From: Polyporus tsugae
Lineage: Eukaryota > Basidiomycota > Agaricomycetes > Polyporales > Polyporaceae
DNA length: 64,000 bases
Direction: 5' to 3'
Assembly: GCA_024305745.1 (NCBI GenBank)
Contig: JAHRBS010000007.1
Coordinates: forward strand, 3,286,001 to 3,350,000
Part shown: one piece after another, positions 24,201 to 35,031 of the stretch
Layout of the letters: each line of letters starts with the position of its first letter
Numbering within the stretch: the first letter of the stretch is position 1
Notes under the pieces: generated by a model
The model's database searches: none
Told to the model about the DNA's origin: nothing
What the model saw: the letters and a program-made list of their open reading frames with translations, nothing else
Program-made: the position numbers and the translations under genes

Positions 24201-25048
24201 CGCCAAGTACGGCGTGGTAATTCTGGGAAATCCGAAGGTTCTGTCCAAGGTAAGATCCGTCTGCGTTAACTCCGGACGTCGTCATGCCGTACTCATAGCC
24301 GGTCCGACCAACAGCACCCGCTGTGGCACTATTTGTTGACACACTACAAGGAGAAGAACACTCTCGTCGAAGGGCCGCTCAACAACCTTCAGCCGAGCAT
24401 GATTCAGTTCAGCAAGCCGCGCCGCACGCTGGGAAAGGCCATGGATCAATTCCGCAGACACGAGACAAGCGCAAGGGATTATCTCGGCAACGGCGGTATC
24501 ATGAGTGACGGTGAGCTGAGGTGCCGTTTGTATGGATATTGCTGACGTCAACTGACGATAACGCAATTCAAGGCCGGAGATCCGGGACTCCCAGCCGCTT
24601 CGACGCGAGTTTCTACCGGACCCACGATGCGCTGGGCTACATCCCTTCCGATGTGCAGTCCCTCCGCTCTCAGGCAACATACTCTTCGGGGCTTCCTATG
24701 TTCGCTGCGACCGGTCCGTTCGGTCCGGGTGCGCAACGCCAGAACGGTGTGAAGCGGAGCACGTATGGGAGCTACGCAAGCTCGATCATCTCTCAGGACG
24801 CTGGCCCCGCAGGAACTGACGCTGCCAGTATCGTTGGCAGTGCGGTCGGCGCATCCGATCGTCCTGGGGGGATTGCGTTTTCGCAATCTGATAGATTGCA
24901 ACGTCGCTCGTCCTTCTCTTCGACCACGGGTGCTTCGGACATGGGCAGCCTGTCCCAGTACGACTACAAGTCGCAGGACGACGGGACCGACCTGGACGAC
25001 ATGAAGTCGCAGTACACCGGCACGCAGAGCGGCGTTACCGTCTTCTAG
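21272..25048 (+). CDS. UPF1: Nonsense-mediated decay RNA helicase UPF1
   Basis: Exons 21272-21570, 21622-21879, 21940-22463, 22519-22685, 22749-23358, 23421-23479, 23541-23848, 23907-24249, 24315-24510 and 24573-25048 give 1079 residues. The intron at 23849-23906 has a GC donor. Residues about 98-215 form the CH zinc domain, with paired Cys and His in '[19 protein letters not shown]' and '[15 protein letters not shown]'; this domain binds UPF2. Superfamily 1 helicase motifs follow: 'GPPGTGKT' near 467, 'DEATQAAEP' near 611, 'GDHQQLGPV', 'QYRMHP', '[18 protein letters not shown]' and '[13 protein letters not shown]'. The acidic Ser/Asp-rich N-terminus and a C-terminal tail with several Ser-Gln/Thr-Gln pairs ('KSQDD', '[11 protein letters not shown]') resemble the phosphorylation-regulated tails of animal UPF1. 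UPF1 acts in the cytoplasm to destroy mRNAs that terminate early. Confidence 0.97.
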
Positions 25049-26406
25049 TCCGCTTCGGGAATCGTCGTCAGGCAGACGACTGCTGACAGCGCTGACGGTT
25101 CGCCTTCCACGGAGCGACAGCGCCTGGCTGCGTTTCCAATGTCCGTGTGCATGCTGCAGCTTGCATCTTTGCATCTTGGATCTGCTCCGCGCTGCTCTAG
25201 ACGCGCGCGTACCTCGGCGCCGATGGGCCGCTGCGGACGTGTCGTGGCGCTCGGTAGCGCACGAGTGGAGACCCACTCTCCCGGCCGTCGGTCGTCCGGA
25301 GCGTTGGGCACCCGCCATTAAGGTGCTCGATAGCCTCCCGACCGGTGCCTCATGACTGGAGTGATGATTGATGCGGGTTGGGGCTTACATATTACACACT
25401 TGCCTCAACTCCTGCCCTCCGCGCCGTTCACCCCGATGGATCTCTTGTCCCTTTTTCTCTCTATACCGTATGCCCATCATGCTTAGTACTGTGTAGCCGT
25501 CGTCGAGCCCGCCGTCACGACCCCGTATCCATACCGCCTCGGTGTATCACGCTTTACGGAATGACATGTCCGTTCACAACAATTTCTGCACATGCGTTGT
25601 CGACCCTGTTGATCTCGACTCTGGAGGCTGCATCCAGTGGCGGTGTGCGAACGGCGCGGACAGAACGGACGAACGTGTGGTGAGGTACGTGTGCTTGCGA
25701 ATCGGGATGATTATTAGACCGCAGACGTATATATGTACATGTGTGAAGCAGTGAAAGATGGTGTGTGGTATGATACACATGGTGGATGAATGAGGTACAC
25801 ATAGCGGATACAGTTATGTAGGCGATGGGCATGCTGGCTGCGGTGTGCGTAAAGTTTACACGCGATACTGTACAATTCGCTCCGGCTCTTTGGCATTCGT
25901 GATTCGTAATAAATATGCAAACGCACTAACGCACCCTGGGAGCAGGCTTGTACAGTAGTAATGAGCAGGGTGGCTTAATCCTGAGAACCCGGCTAGGAGG
26001 GGAATGGTGTGAAACACGGACAGCGGACAGACGACGGTTACCCGGAACGAGGAAAGCGGACGGGGAACGAGGCGAGGCGAGGCGCGTCGCACGACACGAT
26101 GCGCCAAGTGCGCACAGGACATCCGGGACTCTCACGCGGAGTCGTACGGAGGCGCGGCGAAGCGGTCCTTGGCGGGATCCTTATTATGGCCCGACGAGCG
26201 ACCTGGAGGTGACGTAGACGCGGGAAGAGCGGGCGCACGGGGTATATCAGCGGACGGGCTCCTCGCAACAGCATGGGCATGAGGAGGCAGGGGCGGAGAA
26301 TGACGAGACTGAGAACGAGGATGAGACTGAGAATGCGGGCGAGAAGAGTGTGGGTGGGTAAAGTGGGACGCATGCGCCGAGGGCGGGCGCGCGGGGGGCG
26401 CAGGGT
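25049..26406. other. Convergent intergenic region
   Basis: Between the 3' ends of UPF1 (+) and the Zn2Cys6 gene (-). It includes purine-biased GAGACTGAGAA-type repeats around 26280-26345. Open frames on either strand look like composition effects, not genes. Confidence 0.5.
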
Positions 26407-27887
26407 CTAAACCGGAACCCGCTGGCGGGTGTCGGCGATGGTAATAGGGCGGCGAGGATATTCGACGCGATCCGGGCCTGGGGGCGGAGATGGGCGCAGA
26501 CGAGGGCCCGGCAGCGCTGTCGTCTGCGCGCTGTAATTTTTTGGAGGTGCTGACGGCCTCGGCTCGGTGTTGTACGGCGTGGTGAGGTCGGCCAAGGAGA
26601 TGGACTGCCGCCTCGGTGCCGACGCGCGCAGCGTGCTCAGGCTTGGCGACAGAGGCTTGGACAGCGAGTGGGGCGACGCGGCGGGGGCGTTTGAGGACGT
26701 GGGCGCAGGCTGTGGCGGAGGCGGCCCACTAGGCCCGGCGCGTGCGGCGCCGCCACTGCCGCTCGACATGCTTGGAGGTGGCCGATACCCGATGGTAGGG
26801 CTCCGAGTCGTTCCTGGGTTCGGTATGCGGTGGTAAGGTGGAGCCTCGCCTCCTCGCACAGGCGATCGAGGTGAAGCTGGGCGAAGAGAATACGAGGAGA
26901 CGGCCCCTGGGGTGCCGTATGCTTGATATGGAGTAATCGCCGTGCCCTGGATGGGCTCCGGTGCTGGTCCCGAGGTCATCGGCATCATGGCGGACACACT
27001 GGCCCTACGGGAGATTGGCCCAGACGAGGAGGGCGCGGGGGGTCCCCCGCGCAAAGCCGCCTCCAACTCCTGTACCCTCGCCTTGAGCTCATCGAATTCG
27101 GCCCTGGTGACATATTTTTCCCTAGCAACGACGGCATTGTATCAGTACTCGCGTGATAAAATCTAATATTTGAACTTACATGGGCTCAATGATGTGCCAC
27201 TGACATTTAGTTTGCTCGCCCCGTCGAACGCAGGGACCACATGGGTTGGCCCTATATGGTCAAGGTTGCGTTAAACACGTATAATGAACTGGGCGGAGAC
27301 TGCGGAAGGGATTCCGAACCTATCGCACTTGATCTTGCGCCGTTTGCATTCTTCGAATGCCAACGTGTCATGGAGGGTACAACATATGCAGATGAAGGCA
27401 CGAAATTCGGACAAGTAGATGACACTCCAGGTCAGCAGATGAAGAAGGCCGAGAAGCTGCAACCGACGCACCAGTGCAACTGAGAGCTTGTCGGCGTCGC
27501 TTCTGCTTCTGCCGACCCTGACTCGTTTCCTGGTCCGAGTCTTCTGGCGCAGTGCGGATACCTTGTAAATGTAGATCGCTAAGCATGCGAGCGAGACGGG
27601 AGATTGGATCAGAACAGAAGCGGCGCACCTAAACTACTTGTGGAAGTCATTGGGTAGGTAGCCCCCTGCATGTAGGTTGGGTTGGTGGGCGGGAGAGGTT
27701 GCATGGCGGTGTGCGCAAGTCCAGGATGGAGCTGGTGGATAGGAGGCAAGGTCGTTTGTGGATGGTTAGATGGTTGGCTGGGACCAGGAACGGCGGAGAC
27801 TGGTGGGATGCGTTCTGGAGGGGAAGGCATCCTCCGCTGCGGAGCCGGACGGTCCGACGGGAGGTGCGGGGAATTGCCTGGGTCCAT
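26407..27887 (-). CDS. Zn2Cys6 DNA-binding regulator with coiled coil, short form
   Basis: Five exons (27629-27887, 27472-27561, 27320-27350, 27180-27251, 26407-27121) give 388 residues with closing phases. The zinc cluster is built from three exons. One ends '...RRRQALSCT'; the 31-base exon encodes 'ECKRRKIKCD'; the next gives 'ANPCGPCVRRGEQTKC'. All six cysteines are present in Gal4-type order. A linker 'QWHIIEPMEKY' and a coiled coil 'TRAEFDELKARVQELEAAL' for dimerisation follow. The N-terminal 90 residues and C-terminal 230 residues are Pro/Ser-rich with no fungal-specific middle domain, so this is a short member. Some Agaricomycete developmental regulators are built like this, but the target is unknown. 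About 4.5 kb without a gene lies upstream. Confidence 0.85.
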
Positions 27888-30800
27888 TGGGCTCGAGGAC
27901 GGAAGCACTACTAAGAGCAGGAAGCTCAAATAGCGTAGAGGTGTGGAGAAGAGAGCAGCGTGGTGGTCATAGAGACGTCAAGGACAATGCTGAGGACCCA
28001 TGCAGACAAGGTTATTTGTATTGGCACAGCCAATATAGACGGGGCCTCGTGCTGGGAGAGAGACCGAAGAGGCGGCTGGGAGAACTAAACGGGAAGCAGC
28101 GGAGGTATGTCAGTGGGGGCGAAATGAAGGTAGATAAGATGTTATCGACTCGCCGGACGCGCAGAGGAAATTCGGTGGTGTTTGAGGACTGTGACCCTGC
28201 GGCGCCAATGATGCCGCAACGATGGCATCGGTACACCCTGCCTCTGCCTGACAACGTTGCTCCCGTGATGTCAAGGCGGCAGCGGCCATGTCTCCGGTCA
28301 AACTGTCCAGGGCCGGAACACAGCATGCGCATGCGGGATTGCCACATCGACCTCCCATCGACTGTGCGACCAACGCCCTCGCCCGTCCGAGCCACGCTCC
28401 TCTGCACCGAGCCCCCTCGGCCGGCCAGGATCCCCTCCGTGCGCTCTTTCGCGGACCCCAAGCGGACCCTGGCGGACCTGGGAAAGCAGTGTTGAGCACC
28501 TCGGAATGTCGGGCACAAAATTATAAACTTTTGAGTATCACTCCTGCTCACCGAGGCCTCGGCACAGACCGAGCGAGTTCGTCCGAGTGGTCTCTCCGTC
28601 CTATCTCCGTGCGGCCCTGGCGACAGAGGCCATCCTGACCAATCGCGTGCCATATTCGGAGAACGCGGCTAGGAAACGACCCCCGCTCGCTCATCCTGGG
28701 AAGTCGAGGTAAAGTGCCAGGCGGGGGCCAGGGCCCTGTCGCCCTCCTGGCGCCGCAGGGTCTGCCGTAGTTCTCGGGCCCATTTGCGCACGATGTTAGA
28801 ATTGGATGTTAGATAACATCACAGCAGCAGCACTTTCGCCGACTCGCCATACGCATGCCACAGACCGTCTCCGGACCTACAAGACCGCCTGCTGGCCACT
28901 TCATCAGGAGCAGGTGCGCATATCTCCGTGGTCCCGGACGATCAACATGCGTCTTCTTGCGTAACCGCACGCACATGTGTTTACCATGCGCCCCCCATCA
29001 CCCACCGTCCACCCTCTCATCCTGCACAGTGACACAGGCCTACAGTACTTACCCACCAGCGACGGCCACGTACATCGATAATCTCCGTCGCCACTCTTCC
29101 CTTTCCGGTCTGCTCTCTGTCGCCCAACACTCGAATCCCCCTCGTCGCCAGTCCCACCGGTCCGAGTCGCAAATCTCACCCTCTGCCCCGGTGTGTCATC
29201 TGCTGCCCTCTTGCAGTCCGCAGCCCGTTTCACCGTCCCTGCATGTCCCAGCGTCCTTCTCTTCGCACCTCCCAGGCATCTCGGCACCACCCACCGTCTT
29301 CCTCATGATCCGGTACCAAACTTGTCCATATTCGTCCCCTCCCCGCGCCCACAGCCGCCCGTCCGCTCTCCACTGCAGTGCGGTGCATCCCAAACATGTC
29401 CTCCCTCTCCTTCCACACTCTCCCCGCCCATCCTCTCCATTCTCTCAGCAAACACATGCCCTCGCCCTCCACAACACCCACCGTCCCCTCTCTCCCTCCC
29501 ACGCTCTCCACCTCATGTGATCCCCGGACATAGTCCTCCATCTCCCGAGTGACGCACATTTCCCATTCTCCGGATTGTCGCCACCACGCATACTGTAGCC
29601 CTCCCTCGTCACGCATCGCATATCCAAGCCCTTCGTAAAAGGGTCCCGTCTATCGCGATTAGCTAAAGCCTCGTAGCCTCGTCGATCCCCGGATAACAGT
29701 CAGGGACCACAGCTCTCTGGAAACTTTACCTGCAGCCGTCCAATATGCCGTCAACGAAGACTGCAAATTTGCGTTATCCGGATCCGCAATCTGCCACCTT
29801 GTTCGCTCCATTGTTCGCCCAAATTGTGCGGCACATCATGCATCACCAGCCGCAGAGCTCGGAACTATTCGACACTCGCTCCAAACGCTATGCATCCGTA
29901 GGTCGTGCTGTGGCCGCATGTCACCCCATTCTGCTTGCCTTGGCGGCACCGCTGGTCTGTCAAACAATCGACTGCTAGCAGTGGCCCTACCTCTTAGCCG
30001 GTGAATGTGTCTATAACAACCTTACCTTACTCCACTGCCAACGTGACTCCCATAAAACGTCCTTCCACCGAGATCGTCGCACCAGTACGTAGCGTTGTGT
30101 TTGACCGACCCTTGCCACCGCTGACCATTGAGGCCGATGGCCATCGGACACAAACATCGAATCTAAGACCAGTCAGACGAGCAACGAGCTTCCAAATATT
30201 CATCACCCGTGTCATACAGGCGCAGTGATCGCAAGGATTACGCGCATGAACCTTACCCTTCCTCGCCGGCCGCATCATGGCAATGGCTGCAACGCTCGGT
30301 CGCGTACAAACACCTCATCCACTCACGCGTTTTCCGTGCCCCCGTCACGTATCTCGCCGAACACAGCACACGATGGCTCGCAGCTTTCGCCGCGGAGCCC
30401 CGCTTCAGTTCTCCACTCTCCGTGCACTGCCGGCATAGTGACTTCGCACATGCATGCGTTCCATTCCACGCCGATACATCAACCAGCAGCAGCAGCAGCC
30501 TGGAGGCGCCTGGAATTCCGCAAAGTCCGGGCGGACTGAAATTGCCGCCTAACCGCCCTGAATTCGACCTGTCCCCCGGGGGATAGGTTATGCGCGTTTG
30601 TCGCGGCCGTCGTTGGCATCACCGTGGACGCCTTGTTGCCTTGGTGCACCGTGAACCCCTCAGGGCTGGCAAGAGAAAGCCCCCGAAGGTACGTACCTGT
30701 TGGATTCCCCACCCATTCCATCCCGACTTACGTCCCTCCGTCCGTCTCTTCACACAGCCTCGGTCTTGTCGAAGGACGTTCCGTCCCTGAATGCCTGCTT

Positions 30801-32424
30801 CTGGCCTGGGTGCCTACCAGGTGATGCCGCCAGGCTTGTCATGAGTGGTCAGTCCGACCAATGGTTGGGACCGGACATGCCCTCGGGCGGATAGAACGCT
30901 TGGAGATGCTCAGCCTTCGGGATGTCTATTCGACGCATTTCCTCCGGACTGTATGCAGGGCGCGCGCGCCCATGAGATACGACGCCTCCTTCTGTTTCAT
31001 ATACCGCACGCTGTGGCGTAGTCCCCACTCCGCAGGCCGCTGCTCCTGCGAAAACATACGGTGGTGTCCCTAACCAGTTCTGACGCTGCATTCAGTTACG
31101 CTTGTTGAGGACGCCCCCGTGAACCAGACTTGGCAAGCTAGTTCATTTCCGACCCGGTATGAATCACGCTGACGCTATTCAGATAGGAACTAACGGCACG
31201 GCTTGCTCATAAACCACCGAGACGCTGGCTCAGAGACGATGCCTCCGGACGCACAGGCCATATCCGGGGAGGGGAAGCCCAACGATACGCTTTGCGTGCG
31301 CCTACGTTAGCTTCATGAGCATCATGTGAGTACCCTGCAGATCGTCCTCTATGCCTGCTGGGCGAGGAGTGCGGCCCTCATAGTTTGATTTATTTCGACG
31401 TCTACCTGGCGTGCATGCTCCCTTTGGGCGCATGCTCCCAGGCGACCTCGCCGGATGGGACCTTGGCACACTGCCGGTGGCTGAGGCAGAAATACGTCTG
31501 CTTCGCTCGCGCAGGGGCTGCTGTTCCCCGGGCGTATCTTGCGGCTTCGTCGGCCGTGGCGTCGGAACTCCCGTCTTCGTGCCATTCAGAATGACCTTCG
31601 GTATCATCGCCTCTTCGGTGTGACAAACTTTATCGCAGCGCTGAACCCTCCTGTGTGGGGCGACCCCACAGATGTGCTCTGAACACAATGTCCTGTGGTG
31701 CTGGTGTTGGTACCAATACTTACTTAGTTCCAAGCAACACCTACCCCTGCACACACCCACGCCCTGCATGCCAGTGGCCCAGTGGCGTCTCGCCTTGCCT
31801 TGCTGGGCGCGGCACAATGTTTGGTCCGACCGCCGTCGGACGGAGCGTCGTTTTCAGGCTGCTGCACCGCGGCTTGGCCTGCCGTCAGGGGGCCCGCATC
31901 GCGTGTGGCGCGTCCCAACGGAAGTGTGTGCGTTGCACACTGCACAGTCATCCAACTTGAGTCTCGCGCCACCGTGCGCTGCGCGGGCGGGCGAAACGGG
32001 CCCCAACCGCGTTCGCACGCGTGCTCTATCACCGAGCTATTTCAATCTACTTATCCCCACCAGAGCCCGGACCCCACCTGGGCTGCTTCGCTATCGAACC
32101 GTATGCGCCCCTTCCGATGCGAGACGCCAAGTCTGTCAGTCTGTCGACACCCATGTGTCCGGAAAGCCGTGTGTGCCTTGCCTTGCCTTGTAATAACGCC
32201 GTTCGATTATCGTACAACCAAGGCAACGAACATCCCTACTACATACCACGCACGCACCGGCAGGGTGCGGCGCGAAGGTCGAACAACAACGCCCCCCTCC
32301 ACCCCTGCGGCGTGACCCCACCCTCCCCGAATCGCAACGCGTCTGTCCCGTCTCCACGCCCGCCCGTTTTGGCAGGCCTTCTGCTCCAGGCCCGACGAAA
32401 AGAAGGCCTCTGCGGCGCTAGCGG
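27888..32424. other. Long gene-poor region upstream of the Zn2Cys6 gene
   Basis: About 4.5 kb with no supportable protein gene, in a window where most gaps are 0.2-1.3 kb. The plus strand is strongly pyrimidine-rich from about 28970 to 29620, so long open frames appear there by composition. Frames at 27770-28495, 28012-28653 and 28855-29520 carry no family signature or splice logic. A small hairpin (TGTGGGG / CCCCACA) is near 31650-31670. The region may be an extended promoter or contain a non-coding transcript; neither is shown by sequence alone. Confidence 0.5.
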
Positions 32425-34085
32425 CTAGGCACTGAGCGCCGTCGATACGGCGTGTGCGAGGACGCTGCAAACACGGTCGGCAGCAAAAACACGGGTGGTG
32501 GTGAGAACACACGAGGCACGCGAACGGGACGGCCAAGAAGACGCGCTTACTTGTGCACCGTAAAGAGCGGGTGCAATGTGTTGAGCCAGCTGCCGCGGGT
32601 GCCGTCAGTTTAGCATTCGTATTCGTAGCCGCAGGCCCCGCCGCCCCTTGCAACCAAGAACCCCGAGCCCCTGGAGTCCTTGAGCCGCGGGCTTCCCGAG
32701 CCTCTGCTGTCGCGAGGCCCAGGGAACGCGAGGCCAGCAGTCCCCCGTGGCACGCGAAATTTGAGATCATGGTCGCGACGGGGCGGCGGTTACAGAAGCA
32801 GGCGTAATGAACGAGGCACCAAACTCACAAATAGCTGGACACCGGAGCGCACGGCAGGATCTGGGTGGTCGTACCGGGCGTCCCGTTCTGGTACGCGTCG
32901 CAGAAGCCGGTGCTGTTGAAGAACCCGAACGCGGGCGCGTGGTCGAGGAGCGTGTTAAAGATCGGGCGGGTGTCGAACAGCACGACCTGGTCCAGGTCCC
33001 GGTGCGCCTTCTGGAACGCGCGGATGCTCTCCCCGAGCTGGGCGTTGTAGTCCGCGAGCGCGGCCGTTATCGCGGCCACCGCTTGCGGCCCCTGATCAAC
33101 TATCAGCGGGGCACGGTTGGTGGGGGGCACGGTCAGGAAAAGGAACGACCGCGCCCCGTCTGTGTACAGGATCTCGACCTGCGGAACAGCATATGTCAGC
33201 AGGGACAGCGTGATGGCGGCCGAGGTCGAACGTGGACCGACTGACTTGACTGAATAGCCTCTTCATGAGGACACTGTGAAATTCGGCCTGGGACGTTACG
33301 TTCGTCTGTGGCGTCTCAGGTGAACGTTGCGGAGCTAGACGTTCACAGAGGGCGGACGCACCCAAGAAAAGGAATTGCCCTATAGGCACCGCGTGTGAAC
33401 GGGGCGTGCGGAGAAGAGGAAGAGAGGCCGAGGTGCTCACCACGTCGTTGATGCCGATCCAGAAGGCGAAAAGACTGTTCGAGCTGTTCCACTCTGCCCC
33501 TGCCGGCCTCGGGGCCAGGATCTCGTGGAACTGCTGCACCTGGTCGACGATGGACCTAAGGGGCAGGGGCGTGCCGTTTGGGTTCAGTCTCACGGGTGAA
33601 TGGCGAGGTGTTTGACGTACAGAACGGTCGGCTCGAACGGAGCAACGAGGGCCGCGTCGATGGTTGCCCCACCGGAAGCAAGGTTAAACACCTTTAACGG
33701 CGCTCGTATCAGTCTTCGTTCGGTAAGCGTGCTGCTGGTGTACCTCGGTGTTGGTCACGTTGTATGTGCCGCCTATGATACGCTCAGCGTTTGTTCTGCG
33801 TAAATGGAGATGACAGGGTTACCGAGGAATTGCACCCAATTAGGGCCATTGGAAGAAGTCTGTCCGACTCCCGAGGACGGAGGGCGTGAGAAAGCGGGTT
33901 GTGACGATAGCGTATCCTGCACCCACAAAGCCCGGCACGGGGGAGTCTACTCCGGCAGAGATATTAAAGCCGTCGGTTGTGTAGGAATCGCCAAACGTGA
34001 AGAGGAATTGTGTCGTTCCCCATGTGAGTCTGGCGGACGCAATAGACAGCGCCGATAACAGACAAGAAGCCTTCCAGAACAGCAT
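32425..34085 (-). CDS. Secreted GDSL/SGNH acetylesterase, carbohydrate esterase family 16
   Basis: Eight exons: 33927-34085, 33823-33859, 33744-33772, 33621-33691, 33441-33555, 32829-33178, 32551-32589 and 32425-32464. They sum to 840 bases and 279 residues. The ATG at 34085 gives a clear signal peptide ending near 'SIASA'. Block I is 'TFGDSY' with catalytic Ser near 34, followed by 'GFNISAGVDSPVPGFTSSNG'. Later come 'NLASGGATIDAAL', the oxyanion motif 'FWIGINDV' near 133, and a C-terminal 'FWLNTLHPLFTVH' with the catalytic His near 260. CE16 enzymes remove acetyl groups from xylo-oligosaccharides outside the cell during wood or litter decay. Four exons are under 45 bases, so automatic annotation may miss the C-terminus. 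Confidence 0.88.
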
Positions 34086-35031
34086 GTCGGTTCGGCACAG
34101 CAATACTTATGAGACACGACGCTAGAAGCCAGAGTTAGCCGCGGACACCGCAGACACTCGGAGGAGGGCGACGGAGTATGAATGTGGGATGTACGGGTGA
34201 AGCATGTCGGGTTTATATTGCACGGACAATGCGGAGACGGAGCGTAGTAAATCCGTCCGAGGCGGGGCTCGTAGATGGAAATGGCGTTGCGGTCAGCCTC
34301 GTGCTTGATGATAAAGCGGCAGAAGAGAAGGTCATCGGGGAGTGCGGCGTGCCGGACAAGCGGGAAGACGGTCAGACGGTATGGTATTCTCGCGGGTTTA
34401 TTTTGTGAAGCGTCCGCTGATCACGATTGTGCTCAGAATCGCGGTGGTTGTCCGAGAGTACAAATGCCGCAGTGGGTGTTCTCATGCCGCAGCGATATTG
34501 TATGCGTACAATTTGAACGTAGTTCCGAAGGCAGGGCGCAGATCATTAAGAGCGGCCCGTTCGTCCAACCTAGTGAAGGGATAGGTGAGTCAGGAGCTGA
34601 GGCTTGGGGATATAACTGTGCCACATACCCATCCAATTTCGTCGATGCGGAAAACTCAATCGTCTTCGGAAGAAGCGGTCAAGAGAGTGGCAGATGGAAG
34701 CAGACGGTGTGAGAAATGTGGACTGTGGTCTCATGCAGTGTATTGTGAATCGCAGGGCGTCCTCAGAGTCACATAATCAGACCGGAGTCGCACAGACAAC
34801 AGCTGCGAGCAACTTACTAACAGTTACTTCAAGCAGGATGCATGGTGACGGTGACGAGAGAGCGACCTCGGCTAACCGTCAACTGCCAAAAGCCAAAAGC
34901 CACGCGACTCGGACTAAGTGTAGGCGCCCACTACCCCTTCTGTCACGTGGACAGCATGAATAGCGCGCGCATTGAGCCTCAGCCTGCCTCGGCCTGTCTC
35001 TCAGAGTCTCCCCGCTCGTCTCCTCCACACC
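34086..35031. promoter_or_regulatory. Divergent intergenic region between CE16 and AP-2 mu
   Basis: About 950 bases contain both promoters. A pyrimidine-rich leader (about 34980-35030) precedes the AP-2 mu ATG. No known element or gene is recognised. Confidence 0.5.

Noticed and set aside
27770..28653. Long overlapping open frames on both strands (241 and 213 codons)
   Set aside because: Opposite-strand overlap, low-complexity Arg/Gly/Ser content and no conserved motif.
28855..29520. 221-codon plus-strand frame
   Set aside because: Pyrimidine-rich DNA avoids stop codons; the product is Ser/Pro/His low complexity.
34086..34103. Longer N-terminus for the CE16 esterase
   Set aside because: The upstream start would be TTG. 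The ATG at 34085 gives a standard signal peptide.
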